64,000 nt of DNA from Nothopassalora personata (taxonomy: Eukaryota; Ascomycota; Dothideomycetes; Mycosphaerellales; Mycosphaerellaceae), in contig CM066294.1 in assembly GCA_033816765.1 (NCBI GenBank), positions 62,001-126,000 on the forward strand. The letters run 5' to 3'. This document shows positions 34,271 to 47,340 of the stretch, piece by piece. Numbering within the stretch: the first letter of the stretch is position 1; the number at the start of each line of letters is the position of its first letter. The translations under genes were made by a program, and so were the position numbers. The notes under the pieces were generated by a model. It searched no databases, was not told the origin of the DNA, and saw only the letters and a list, made by a program, of their open reading frames with translations.

Positions 34271-35365
34271 TCACTAAGACCTAATATAAGTACACTATCT
34301 AGACTACTACTTACTACCAAAACCACTAGAGCCTCTAGAACCCCTCTTATAGGAACTCGAGTTTAACATAGCACCCTCCTAAAAGTCATTATTAGTGCCT
34401 AAGCGCTGTAGGAACTAACGAATTAAGGTAGTGACCTTATCCTAAGAGAGGGAGTTAGAGAATAGGAGGCGAAGCTCTAGGAGGACAGTTCTAGAACTAT
34501 TACTAGGAGCCCTAGGGATACTTAGGCGCCAGTCTACATCGCTAGGAATAAGCTAGGTAGGTAGCATCTAAAGACTATATCTAGAGGTACTTATGCTAGG
34601 AGAGTATAGAACTAGAGATAGGAAGCCCTCACGTAGAGGACTGCTACGTATAATAGGAGGAGATCGACTACACTATACACTACCCTAGAATACAGTACTA
34701 GCGGAGCGAGTATAACCTGTACTAGGCTACTAGTAGGTTCTAGATGGACTAGCGGCACTCTACTATAGGGTCCGTAGAGAGAAGAAGCTGCACTTATTGT
34801 AATAATTGTTAAGAGCGTAGTTAGTACAGCAGCCCTTAAACCATCCTAGAATAGTGTAGTGACTAGAAAAGGGAAGGTTAGATCTCACCTTATAGCGGTT
34901 GCAGGCGCTGCCGAAGTGCTAAACAAGATAGTCTATAGCGGAAGCCTATAAGGTAGGAAGGTAGTTCTAACTACTATTAAGGTTTATAGTAATAGTGTTA
35001 GAAATACGACCTTAAGGGTCGACTATTATATGATTAAAATCCTAGGCAGCCGCGTTAATCTAACCCTAGTTCGGTAGATTAGTAATACTACCCTTAGTAG
35101 TTAGAAGCTTCTTCTTATAGAAGGTAACCTTAAGGGATGCTATAGCAAGCTGCAAGGTTATATTCTTCTTAGTGATCTCGCGCTTACTCTCGATAATCTG
35201 CTTAACTAGTCTAAGTGCCTTAATAAGGGTCTCACGCTTAGAGATCCTACTAGATGTAGGTAGACCCTTTCTACTATTACTAGGAGGACGCTTGTTAGGA
35301 TCTTAATCGTCACTAGAGCTAGATCCACCACTAAAGACATTGCTAGTACTACTAAACTAGTTCAT
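34271..35365 (-). pseudogene. 365-codon antisense frame in copia F, unknown product
   Basis: The minus-strand frame runs from ATG (35363-35365) to TGA (34271-34273), 1095 bases with no frameshift needed. About 22 internal stops are TAG (two TAA), each explained by CAG, CAA or TGG. The N-terminus is Ser/Asp-rich (SGGSSSSDD near codons 13-21), followed by a Lys/Arg-rich, probably helical region (codons about 40-90), a region with scattered cysteines, and a Ser-rich end. No domain is recognised. It fills the extra space between RNase H and the 3' LTR and points against gag-pol. The complementary plus frame is also fairly open, so strand choice is uncertain. Confidence 0.42.
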
Positions 35366-36229
35366 AGGAGTCCACTTAACAACATCTACTATAATGCTAC
35401 TTACAAATTAGTAACACCCTTAAAATACTATCACATATGTATCATACCTTACTAAAAGCTTCTTAAAAAGCTTTAAGAATGTGTATGTAGTAGTTGTTAG
35501 GGTGTGTAAGTATATAGTAGTCTAAAAAGGTAGGAAGAGAGGTGTAAAGTGGTATAAAGTAGAGAGAGTTATTTAGTAAAGAACTAGCTTCTTTTATGCG
35601 TACCTACGAGGTTTGTACGTTACTACCTAGCTAGACCTTCTTAAGCCGAGAGAACCTTCTATTTACTTCTAAAAGCGGAAAGATAAGGCCTAAGTGTGTC
35701 TAAGAGTAGGTCTCTTACACATGCAAATCTAACAAGATCACTGTCCTTAGTATGTGCTTACTTATAGTAGAAACCTAGTATCTAGAACTAGTAAAGGTGT
35801 TCGAGACTAATATAGTAACATAGGTAATATTAAGTTGATTAGACTGTCTTTATAGTAGTTAGTCTAAAGGGGGAGTGTTATAAATCAGGTAACTAAGGTC
35901 TATGTTAGTTAGGACTTAGCACACACACACTATATTACACTGTTTTCTATAGCTAGATAGTCTCACACCTTGTAGCAATTCATAAGGGTTACTGATCCAC
36001 CCTATCGTTTTAATCTAGAAGCTTGTACTCGTTAAATACCTATATACAACAAAAAGGACGAGATCGGGCTTAGTGCTGCTATCGCTATAGGTTTGTGGAG
36101 ATCTTAGTCTAGAAGTACATCTAGATTAGTAGATATAGCTAATACCCAATCCTACATTATAGGCTACTCTAATAACATCTCCCCTAGTCATTAAGTAAAC
36201 TCCTTATATATACTTCCCATCGACGATAA

Positions 36230-36562
36230 ACGTCCACATACGCTTTATTCCGCGCCGCTTCGATCCGTCTTCTTAGCGCGCGTCCCGGTCGAATCTCTAT
36301 TACACGCCGTAAAGCCTACACGTTCTATGAAACCGACATAGACGAATCTTTAGCGTCTACTAGCATAGAGAATGTTAGATATAGAAAGATTGTAGAGCGC
36401 GCTAAGACTAGACAGCGTCGCGAATACCTCGAGAAGATAGCCGATAACACGATCCTTAGTAACTACCTAAGGTACGGGCGTCCCATAAATGCTTCCACGT
36501 GTAACTTGCTTAGAATTGCTATGCTAAATAGCCGATATTTGGATCGACCCCTATCGACTACC
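36230..36562 (+). pseudogene. Stop-free 111-codon stretch, unknown
   Basis: The frame is open for 111 codons, from after a TAA (36227-36229) to TAG (36563-36565), in sequence where TAG normally closes frames every 10-20 codons. The product is charged and protein-like (TFYETDIDESLAS and KIVERAKTRQRREYLEKIAD are typical segments) and probably helical. No ATG lies near its start, so this looks like an internal exon or fragment of a gene spared by RIP. I do not recognise it. Confidence 0.35.
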
Positions 36563-37508
36563 TAGACATAGGACGTACATTAGTCGGAGTTAGGTGTAAG
36601 TAACGGCTCGCTACGTCCTTAACATATGGATGTTATCGATAAGCTTAGAAGGTAGTACTGCTCTATGTTATACGCATTGCTACCGTAATAATAAGTACGT
36701 TCGACATATTTACCCTACAGTAGTTAACTGTATGTACTTACTGCACTAGTGACCTATAGTGACTTAGTAGACGAAGAGAGAAACTGTACCGCAAATTAGG
36801 TGTATATATCATTACTACAGTTACTAGCCTCCTCGCCCCCGGCTTAGTCCAATTGCCCGTAGCGTGCAATAAAGTAGTTATGGATGTTTTAGCCTAGAAC
36901 GCGTCTCTAGGTAGATTCGATATCGTAACACGCGTTAATATTTGCCTCTACCTTCTACCTATGTCTACTTACGAGCATGTCTAGGCATTGGTAGACGTCG
37001 CTAAAAGTGTCGTTCGGGTCGGTTATGGCCTTACCTTAGGGGTAAGTCTCGACGTGGCTACCGGCTTCTTAGCATTGTAGTCCGCTACCCTTATGAAGGG
37101 TCTTATGTTAGCTAAAGTAGTTAGCGTAGATATATTTGTGCGTAGGTTAGGTTGTTTATACTATTAGAGGGTAACAGTATACTAGGGGTGCACGTTATTA
37201 AATCTAGGATAGTTACTACTAAAGCTAGTAGGATTCTAGCGTCGAGTAAAGTCGATATACTTCTTATAGTAGCCGCTATTAAGGCTAAATTAGTTGTTCG
37301 GGCTTACGCATAACTTTATTACTTAGATAGGGACTACTTCTAAAGACCGGATCCTTAGCGTCTAGTACGCGATATATTATCTACCTCGTACGCTAGTAAA
37401 CTAAATCGCGGTTCGTAGGGTTGTCCCTATACGGCCCTACAGTTTTCCCTCCTTCTATGCGGCTATTAGACTATACTACGCTAAACGTAGTACCGTCTAT
37501 CTTATACA

Positions 37509-37642
37509 CTTATTAACTAGGTCGCACGAATGTTAATCTAGTCTTATGCTTATTAACTAGAGCGTACGATAGTCGACTAAATCGCACGCTTATTAACTAA
37601 GTCGCACGTTTACTAACTAAGTAGTACGCCTATTATTAAATG
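37509..37642. repeat. 20-bp tandem repeat, six to seven units
   Basis: Units of exactly 20 bp start at 37509, 37529, 37549, 37569, 37589 and 37609, with a partial seventh at 37629. The consensus is cttattaactaagtcgcacg. Units 1, 3 and 5 are closest to each other. Differences are mostly transitions. Confidence 0.82.
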
Positions 37643-39422
37643 TATAGATTTTTCCCTACGCGATTTCTATACGATTGCTCCTACGCGGCTCCTATTATAA
37701 TTATGCGATACATTATATACCTCGCACCCTTCTCGACTAAGTTGTATACGTCGACTAACTTCTTACTTAATCCGAGCACTTAGCTACCGAGCGTCCTACA
37801 TTCTATAACCGCGGTCTAAGGTATATTACTATAACTACTTACTAATAAGGGGGTATTAGGCGCCGTGCTCGCTCCTTAGGCACCTAAATTTTATACGACT
37901 TACGTCCCGCGGCTATCTATAAGAGATTTCCATTTAAGGGGGCTCCGAATCTTCGTTCGCTAATTAATAGTAGCGCATTATAAGACTAGTTAATAGTAGG
38001 TAAGCTATAGCTTATAAGGATTACGAGCGTGTTATTTAAGGTAAGATCTAAGTGCCTTTACGCTTCTTTTACGTTAAACTAGGTAGCTTACGAGGTTATG
38101 CCCGTATATAGGAGCTATCTTCTTCCTTCGTACAACTAATAACGGACACACCTTACACTATATATCCTAGTAGCGCGGACTATAGGAAGGTCTTTCTAGG
38201 TTATAGCACTTTACCTAAGACGACTAATCGTACTCGTCCGTAATCCCTATACTATAATGCTCTATTCTTATTTTCCTATGCCTCTATCGTGCTCTATACC
38301 GGTTGTTCCATTATCTCGTCGACTACTTCTATTATAGTAGGTAAGCTACTTATAGAGTCGCTCCGTTCTATAACGCTATAGAGCTAGTCTAACTAGTGGT
38401 TTTAATACTAAGGTGGCTTACTGCTATTCGGTTTATATCGTATCGCGCCTTAGCTAACGGGTCCTTATTAGAGCAAATATAATGCACCGAGTCAGTTATA
38501 AAACGTTAGCTTTAACTTCTTATATAAAGTTAATGTCTTTGCGATACGTACTAATTTTGTTACCGTACCCTTATAGACTTTCGAAAGGAGTACTCTTAAC
38601 GTCTTATTTATTAAACTCTTATAGAGTCTCGGTAGAAAGTGCCTTAATAAGGCACCCTTATGCCGCCTTATTATAGTTACTAGCTAAGATAGGTGCCCTT
38701 ATAATAGAGGTACTACGTATACCCGTAATAATAGTACATCTTTTACTATTTAGCCGAATATCGGAACTCGTTAGCTATCTTTCTACCTTAGCTAAGTAAC
38801 GAGAGCGAGAGGTTGAGCGTTAAAGAGCTCTTTTATATAATCGTGTTTCTTAGCAATGTAGCTATCGTTACGAAAGTCTACTTTATATACTAAGGTATTC
38901 TATAGGCTACTAGAGTACCATTAACCTATAAAGTAGCTAAGGATTAGCCTAGGTTCCCGATACATCTACGCTAGCGGCGGCTTATATCAAACGACGTAGG
39001 CGCTAAGATTCATTTATCTAGTTAATTATAACACCTTACTAGATTAGGACGTACGCTTAACCTTAAGTAGCGAATGTAGAAGTTACGTAGTAAATTTAAG
39101 GCTAATATTACGAGTAGTACTAAAATTCTATTACTTCTTACCTAGGCCTTTACACGACTTATGTCTTCCTACCCGTAGGTAATTAAGAGTATAATCGTAA
39201 ATACCGAGAGTAGATAGCAATACCGGTATTCTTACTACCTACTATTAGATTAGGCTAAAAGTACCTCTAACCTTCTAGTTACGCGGCGTAGCCGACATAA
39301 AGTTAATAACGAGTGTATTATTTTATAGTACGAGAGAGAAGAAGCATATAAGTATAAATTGGGCTAACTAAGCCTATATATGCTATGTATGTTATAGGTA
39401 AGTACTATTTACTATTAAGTTA

Positions 39423-42400
39423 CCCCCTTAACAAATGTATTACGTACTAGAAGTTAAAGGCATTTAGCGGGCTCCTATTAGTCGAGCCTATTCCCGTAGT
39501 ATTACGTTTATCCGTACGTAAGAGAGTGCAATTACTAGTGTCTAAGAGGATAGCTAATTGTAGTGCTAAGAATAGTAGTTAAGAATATCCTACGATAGTA
39601 TATATCTTAATAGTATTACTATAATCTACTATATTAAGTAGGTAACTAAACCGTATGTCCTTAAAGCAATCTAGTAGCTTAGTAAAGCTTTTAGTAATTT
39701 AATTGTATATACTACTCTAGAAGATAACTACGGTATTATTAGCTATCCTCTTACGGATATAGTAGTACTATGTATTAATGTACTTAGTACGTCCTTCTAC
39801 GGATTTATTAGTAATATAAATAGCTAGTTAGTTATTATTATAGATTATAACCGGTCTTACCTTACTCTTATAACTAAGCTCTTTAAGTACATTAGCTAGG
39901 GTAACTACCTCCTTAGTACTAAGTGTAAGTTATATATACTTAGCATTAGTAGATAATAGTATAACAATTGTTTAGTAGCCTAACTTATATAGGAAAGGAC
40001 TGCTACCTAGTATAAAGTAGAAGCCGCTAGTTAAGTAGCGTATTACAATTTTAGCCTATAAGGTATTAACGTATCTAGTAAAGTTAAGGTTATAGCTAGT
40101 AGTACTACTACCTTTATAGTATATACTAAGTATATATAAGCCTACTAGGTAGTTAATAAGCTATAGTACGGTATTATAGTACTTACCCGTTAGATTTGTA
40201 ATATAGCGTAATAGTAAGCTAATTATAAATTAGGTATCTAGTTGTAATATTATAACCCGCTAGCGAGTCTTACCTACTACATACTTATAGGACTTCTTAA
40301 ATAAGACTAATATAACATAGCCCTCCGGAGCATTAGTTAACATCGCTACATGGATATAGCGCGGATCTATTAGCGTCTAATGTAAGCAATAATCTATATT
40401 AAGTCTATACTTCTTACTAAGGCGCTTAAGATAGGTATCCTATACTATATAAATTGTACGGTAGTTATAATTACGGATAATGCATATTTTAAGATAGTAA
40501 TAGAGGTTACTAAGATCTTATATCTTAAAGCGGTCCTTAATTAGTATAATAGTAGTATTAAGGATAGCTATATCTACTAAGATAACTATTGTATTATCTA
40601 CGTATATAACTATAATAGAGTTATTTAAGTGCTAAAATACGTACGTATCGGATTATAGTAGTTTAAACTATAGTAAATAAAGAAACTTACTCAGTTTTTA
40701 AGACTATAGTAACATAATAGTAACTACTTAAGTCTATATAGTACTCTTAGTAGTTAGTAAATTTTACTCTTACTACCGTTATCTTTAAAGCAATATAGTT
40801 ACTTAGCCTACACTACATATTCGCCTATAGCGGCGTTAAGAAAGGTAGTAATAATGTCGTACTACTTAAACTTAAGGTTATAGTAAGTAATAAGTATAAA
40901 GAGTTTACGTAGTACTACTAGCTTAACTACTATAACGTAGGTATTATTACAATCCTTACTATCAATTTAAGTGTAGCCCTTTAGTACCTATTATACCTTA
41001 AAGCGGCTTATTTTACCTACGGTATTGCGCTTAATAGTAAATAACTAGCGACCCTTAATTACGTAGCGTCTACTTAGTACTACCTACTTAGGTACGTAGA
41101 GCTAGGTGTTATTATTAATAAGACTGTTATATTTAGCCTCGTGGGTCTCCTACTATTATAGCTAGTAAGGAGACTCTCTTACTTACTTAATTAAGGTAGG
41201 AATGGGTATATTATTATCTTCTTACTTAGTAGGTTAGACATAAGCTATAAATGCTTAAAGTAAGTCGTATAGTAATGTAGTACGAGTACGGTACCTAAAT
41301 AGCTTAGTAGTAGTACTAGCTAGATAGCTATTAGTAAGCTTCTTAGCGGGAGCTCTAGTAGTACGCTTATTAGTATAACTAGTAGGCGTTTAAGTACTAG
41401 TTAGTACTTTACTAATAGCTGCCTTTAGATTATATAGGACCTTAGTTAGTTAAGGTATATTAGTTATTATTGGCGGCTAAGTATTACTACCCTAAGTAAT
41501 TAGTAGCGGGTTATTAATACCTATAGTAATATAAGCATTACGAATCTTATCTAGAAGCTTACTACTATAGTCCTCCTTAGGAGTAGTAACCGGATAAGGT
41601 ATATACTATATATAGGGACAGTTAAAGTAGTACTACTTATATTATAATGAATACAGTTAGTAATAATAAGTCTAGTAATATAAATTGAGACTACTCTACT
41701 AAGTCCGGATTCTCGTACGGGTCTCTACCCTATAGTAGCATAACCTTACGGTTCTTAGTAAATAAGACGTCCTTACTATAAAGGATCTTATAAAGTAAAG
41801 GTACCTATACTTAATAGATAGTGTATCCTTCGTAACTAATAAGCTTACTAGTAATACCTTAACATTAAACTTATAGCTCTTTAGAAGTAAGTACCTAAGA
41901 AAGGTAGTATAGTAGCTATATATACGAAGGTAATTAATATATAGCTTCGTACTAGTAAGTAACTCGTACGGTTATATACCGCTAAGTACTTAGCTTAGTA
42001 TAATATTAAGGATATAAGTAGTAGTAGTAACTATAGCTAGCTATAGTACCTTTAGTAGATTAGTATATAGTATTATCTTACGACTTATAGTATAGATAAT
42101 ATAGTTACTAACTTTAGTAAGTCTATTCTAACTTAAGCTATATAAAGTAGTAATCTAAAAGATAATACTATTATTAGCTACCTATTATAGTAATAGGGTA
42201 CTACTATGTTTACCTCTACCGTCTAGTTAGTAGATAGGGATAGTAATACTATACTAAGTCTAGACTAGCTTACCATAATTACGAAGGTAAGTAGCTACAT
42301 CTAACTTATCTAAGCTCGCCTATTAATAGCAATATAGTATCTTTAAATTAATAAAAGGGATAAGGTAACGCTCCTTAAGTAGTCCTAGTTAAGTAACTGT

Positions 42401-42869
42401 AACTACATCTATAGTAATAATGTATTATAGCTAAGCTAGACGGACTATACGTATACGGCTATATACCTTATGTACCTAAGCTTTATAACATATAAGGTAC
42501 TCTCGTAGATACTTTAAGTAGCTAGTAATTACGAGTAGTCCTATCTTAGTAAGATCTATAGGTTTACTAGGGTAAATATAACTAAGCCGCTTATACTAAA
42601 CTTAAGTAGTAGCGGACGATACCCCTTATTCTTAGCTACTAGTACGGTCTTATTTAGCGTAGTGTCTAGTTAATAGGTAGGGGTATAAAGGTATAGTAGT
42701 CTATTACGGCGGAATATGCTTATAATAGGGATCTTAATATTAAGACTATCCTTAGTTAGCGTAAGTAAGATGTTCTTATTATTATAGTAGAAGTAGCCCT
42801 TATTAGCGAGGTTCTTAGTAGATACAAGGTTTACTACTAGATCTAGTATATATAGCATCTTAGAGAGCT
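39423..42869 (-). pseudogene. Copia A pol remnant, downstream part
   Basis: Minus strand. The protease-to-integrase linker (DLVVNLVSTKNLANKGY) at about 42790-42855 starts right at the insertion point of element B. Integrase follows, then the RT motif YVDN (usual YVDD, second Asp to Asn) at about 40592-40620, and the RNase H segment (TLANVLKEL, IIYNNNQLAIY) at about 39830-39900. The upstream half of the same protein is at 59150-60700. Confidence 0.88.
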
Positions 42870-42946
42870 TATTACGTTATAGGTATTAATTAGTAAGCTA
42901 ATTCTTTAGTTAAATTATTTACTTACTTAGGCTTATATATTAGTTA

Positions 42947-43118
42947 GTTAGTATTACGGGTGAACGACGTGTACACTAAAGTTCTATAAAGTATATAATA
43001 AGTTCGATATAGAAGAAAGGTGAAGTCGAACGCTATCCGAAGAAAAGGTATTAGAAAGTAATCCGAACGTATAGGCGTAGCCTATGCTAAGAAATAGGGG
43101 CCCGCCCCTTACAGTTAG
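42947..43118 (-). mobile_element. Solo LTR of the gypsy E family
   Basis: The LTR is 42952-43113, 162 bp, exactly the length of the E LTRs and their reverse complement (ccgcccctta...tgaacgacgtgtac). The flanking GTTAG (42947-42951 and 43114-43118) is a perfect target duplication. It sits inside the left LTR of B. Deleting it plus one duplication makes that LTR collinear with the right one. It carries more C/T and G/A changes than the E LTRs, so it is older or more exposed to RIP. It probably arose by LTR-LTR recombination of a full element. Confidence 0.95.
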
Positions 43119-43286
43119 AGGACTAGTTTAAAGTAGGCTACTTATTACATATGTCTATCTAAGACTATATATACTTGAAAAGAACAGGTGTAATTAAATG
43201 ACTAATCTAGTTACGTAACTGCTTAGTAGTAAATAGATCTTAAGTTCTAAGCCTAATTAAAAGCCTAATTATACTAGATTGTAACA

Positions 43287-44440
43287 TACTTCCTTAGCTC
43301 TTATAGCTTATAGGTAAATAAGCTAATTTGTATATAATTGTATAATCCCCTATAGGAAAAAATAAGGTCTCTTTATATATATAGTCCTACTACTAATGTT
43401 TAATTTAGTAGTCTGGGACCGGTGATAAATAGTTACGTAATCTCATGTAGTACGTAAAGAATAAAGACTACACTTTAGTATAGATAGCCGCTACTACCTT
43501 TATGTACGTCTATATCGTAGATTGCTACGCTAGCGTTAGTATAACACGCTACTAGTATAGTAGTCCTTAGGCGTCTATTACGCTATTACTATAGGTAGTG
43601 TAGATTGTACTAGTATATACCTTATTAGTAGATAGCTATAGTAAGTTACGTAGATCTATACCCTCTTTAACTATATTTAGTAGCTATAAAAAGTGTTTAT
43701 GCTTCTAAGGCGTAAGTAGCTTAGTAAGTCTATTTATAGGTAGGTTATTAGTATTACGATACCGGGTTTTAATATCTCCTCGTTAGTTCCTTTAGCAGAG
43801 CTAGTAGTAGTAGATGTTAATATAGCAAAGCTTAGTATTAAGCATCTAGCCGTAGTAGTTAATGAGTCTAATAGTCTATAGATTATTACAATATAGATAG
43901 GTACGGTATTTAAACTAAAGGTGTATCTTAGTAAAGATCCTATCTAATTATATAAGTTTAGATAACGCTTATAGGAGTCCTAGTAACTCTACTTCGGTTA
44001 AGGGCTTTATTACTATAACTTACTTAGTTACTTTATAGTCTATCGGTCTACTAAAGAGTATAGATATCTATCTAGATAAGCTAGTCCTATCTATACTTAT
44101 TCTATAGGACGTGTCTAAGGCTCTAGAAATTTATAGTATTAATTAACTAAGGTGCTTAGATTAACTATATAGGCTAGTAACGTACTTACTAGCGCTATAT
44201 ATAAGGTATAGGTTCTTAGTCTCTAGAAGGTAGCGTAGGCACTAATTAGTAAGGTTTAAATGTATTTCTATTAGCTTAGTTAGATACTATAAGAGTATAG
44301 GTAAGGTAAAGGTAATATTAGAACAAGTATATATAGCCGTAAAGTGAAGGGATCTAATAAACTATTAGTACGTAAGTATAGATATTGCTATTAGTACGTA
44401 ACTCTCTAGTACCTACTAATCTGCGTATTAATCTACCTAG
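43287..44440 (-). pseudogene. Copia B RNase H and RT 3' part
   Basis: Minus strand. The RNase H region at about 43740-44250 includes PIDYKVTKQ, a TEVELLGLL segment (family TEAELLAL), and YLYCNN-TIRLIN (family DNQQTIRLI). The preceding RT tail (CLRYLLETKNLYLIY) is at about 44205-44250. This is the C-terminal part of the same polyprotein as 47950-50433. Confidence 0.85.
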
Positions 44441-44602
44441 GCGGGAATCCTACGAAAGTAGCTAGAGTATTTGCCTATCTCTCTATAAAAAGGATAAGGC
44501 ATTTTTTAGGGATTTAAAAATCGCTCTTATTCTTCCTTCTAAGGACGCTTCTATCCCTAATGCTAGAAACACAAAATACTAGAATTATAAAGTGTAATAA
44601 CA

Positions 44603-47340
44603 ATGCCTATTAACGATAAGATATTCAATTTTACGCGTCTTAAAGGCTAAAATAATTATCAATTTTAGGCCTTAAGAATTAAAGCGTACCTTGGAAAAGA
44701 AGGCCTTATTAAGGCTGTAGAGGAACCTATTACGGACGAGAAAGACATAAAGTAAAAGGCCCTTACCGTTGTAAGGTTATCTATTAAGCACGGGCCTTGA
44801 TTATAAGTATAAACTTAGAATACGGCCGTAGAAGCGTAGAATGCCTAGAGGATTTATATAGTCCTAAAAGTTTTAATTCCTCGTTCCTACTTTTAAGAGA
44901 GCTTTTTAATACTACGCTCTCTAAGGGTAATAACTCGATAGAGGAATATACAACTATTATTTGCTGTTTATACAATAATTTAAAGTCTAAGGGTATAGAA
45001 CTACCTAAGTAAGTTATTATAGCTTAGACTTTAAATAATTTAACGGACAAATACGAGTCTTTTATTACCTCTATAAGTCAAAGTCTAAGAGTAAATATAG
45101 AGGCATTTACTCTCAAATAATTATTTAGTAATCTACTAGACAAGTCTCGTAGATATAGCGCTAAAGATAAAGAGGATAGCACGTTATTCCTAGATAACTC
45201 TAATAGTAAAACTTAAAAACATTACGGGCTTAAAAGGCCGGGAAATAAGGGTCCTAAATACGTTAATTGAAATAAAAAGTTTCCTTACTACGATAGAAAA
45301 GGATACAACAAAGCTACGTATTTTAAGAAGTATCCTAATCTATTAATTAGGACTTTAAAGAAAAGTAATAATACTTATAAGTCTTAAAATAAGGATACTA
45401 AAGAGGATAGCGACGTTTTATTTACTAATTATAACAAGGATAGCGAAGTGGAAGTACTATTCTCTAATTTAGAGTACTCTAACGGCGAGGATATAGCCGT
45501 TTTAAGCGCTAATAATAATAATAATAATAATAGCGCTAAAAGCGTAAAATCTACTAAGTTTATTCTAGATTTGGGCGCTTTGCGGTATATTGTAGTAAAT
45601 AGGGATTACTTTACGACGTTTTAAGATTTTAAAACCACTTCACGGTAGGGAAACGCTAGTAAATTGATCTCTTACGGGCGTAGCGATATTAAATTACGTT
45701 TTAAAGATATAAATAAGGTAATCTTTTAGAAGGATTACCTTTAAACGCCTAAAATAGGCGTAAGTCTTATAAGTCTATCGTAATTAGACGCCCGTAACTA
45801 CTATACTCGTCTTAAGAATAGAGTTACTAATTTATATAGCGAACTTAATACTCGTATAACTTAGGCTATTAAGGAACTATTGCTATAGAAAATAGCTATC
45901 TTTCCCCCTAAAAAGTACCAAGAAAGTACGTACTATACTATTAATTCTAGCGGAAATAATTTGCGAATTTAGTATAAAAGACTAGGATATATTAATCCTA
46001 ACGCCTAAGAAAATTTAGGCGTAAAGATAGATAAATACAATCCTAGGCTCTTAAACTGCAAAATTTGTATTAAAGTGAAGTAACTTGAAAAATTAATTGT
46101 AGTAAGAGTACGAAAGTAGAAGCCTTTCTAGATAAAGTTAGTTTCGATATTTACGGTCCTATAGAACCTAGTACTAATTGCGGATATCGTTATTTTATTA
46201 GCCTCTATTAATAGATATTTGACATATATAGAGGCGGATATTATTAAGTCTAAATCCGATGCTTTTTGTTCTTTTAAAGCCTTCAAGTATAGAAAATTCT
46301 TCGTCTAATAGCGCTAAAAGGCCTAGACTTAAAGTCTTAAAATCTAATAATCCCTTAGAATTCTTATCTAAAGAATTAAAGGACTTATTAGATAGTAGCG
46401 TTATAGTTTACAATTTAGCGCGCCTTTTTGTCCTAAACAAAATGCTATTATAGAAAGGCCTAATCGTACTATAATGTCTAAAGTACACGCTATGTTATAC
46501 GAGGCTAATTTACCTCGTTGTCTATAGGAGGAAGTAGTTTTAGTAGCGGTTTATATTTATAATAGAACCCCGTACTCTAGTTTAGGGTTTAAAACACCCT
46601 ACGAACTAAGGTCCGGGACTAAACCTAACCTAAGTGATATAAGAAATTTTGGTTCTATCACGTATTATTGTAATCCTAGCCTAAAAAGCTAGAGACACGC
46701 GTTAATAAGGCTATTCTATTAGGTTATACTAATTACGGTAATTATGAATTACTAGACCCTAAAATATATCGTATTGTTTTTGCTAGAGACGTAAAGGTCT
46801 TATAGAGGACCTATTTAGATAGTCCTAAAACCGAAGAACCTACTATAGTTAGCAATTTCGAGGTAAACGATAAGTTAAACTTTTAGTAAGAATTATAATA
46901 CTTCTAGTAAACAAAATAAAATATCTATAAAGCCTAACGACCCTAGTAAAAGTACTAGCGATAGCGTAGAGGCTCGTAATCCTACTATAAACCTCGATAA
47001 TTACAACTTTAGCGTAAATTGGTCCAAAATCTCTCTAAACGGGGATATTATTAACCGTCTCACTACATTAGACCTTATTAGTAAGGACGTAGACCCGTTA
47101 TCTATAGATATAAATAGTACTTACGATCGTAATAGCGTTAATAATAGTACTAGAGTCGTAAATAACGACCGTAATGGTAAAGAAATTACAACTTCGCGTT
47201 ATCTATCTTCTAGTTCTAAAATACTTTTAGACGATAGACTGGAGGATAAATTAGCGCTATTAGCTAACTATAGCGGGCTAAAAACCGCCAATGCTATTAC
47301 TAATAAAGGCGCGATAACTAGTCCCGATAAAAATAAATAG
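44603..47340 (+). pseudogene. Copia D gag-protease-integrase remnant
   Basis: It starts MPINDKIFNFTRLKG at 44603. An intact-looking gag stretch is at 44797-45012. A zinc-knuckle relic (YYDRKGYNKATYFK, cysteines and histidine turned to tyrosine) spans about 45283-45330. The protease FILDLGA (family LDSGA) is at about 45561-45585. An integrase zinc-binding relic (YKRLGYINPNA) is at about 45972-46010. The integrase C-terminal part (RPNRTIMSKVHAMLYEANLP, NRTPYSSLGFKTPYE) is at about 46455-46610. TAG stops interrupt it throughout, with fewer in the last 500 bases. An AAT microsatellite interrupts gag at 45508-45529. Confidence 0.85.
45508..45529 (+). repeat. (AAT)7 microsatellite in copia D gag
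   Basis: Seven or so AAT units lie in frame, encoding Asn repeats between the gag zinc knuckle and the protease motif. Confidence 0.85.

Larger units (their letters stand above)
28000..36051 (+). mobile_element. Ty1/copia retrotransposon F
   Basis: The LTRs are 28000-28175 and 35876-36051, both 176 bp, starting TGTTRTRAAT and ending ACA and clearly homologous throughout. The polypurine tract ctaaagggggag abuts the 3' LTR. The flanks gagag (27995-27999) and aaaag (36052-36056) could be a target duplication altered by G-to-A change, but this is weak. Gag, integrase, RT and RNase H are on the plus strand. At 8.05 kb it is long for copia: 0.78 kb is a later insertion in gag, and about 1.9 kb is an extra region between RNase H and the 3' LTR that carries an antisense frame. 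Confidence 0.92.
36057..39290. other. RIP-degraded sequence with unidentified coding traces
   Basis: TA-rich sequence with TAG stops. It contains a stop-free plus frame at 36230-36562 and a 20-bp minisatellite at 37509-37642. The 64-codon plus frame at 38482-38676 has no recognisable features. No retrotransposon domain is evident, so it may be a decayed gene or DNA transposon. Confidence 0.4.

Noticed and set aside
37509..37642. Possible CRISPR-like array (regular 20-bp spacing)
   Set aside because: The units are directly adjacent with no unique spacers, and the sequence is eukaryotic. It is a minisatellite.
43080..43113. GC-rich hairpin-like gggcccgcccctta
   Set aside because: It is simply the start of the gypsy E family LTR (TGTAAGGGGCGGGCCCC) in reverse orientation.
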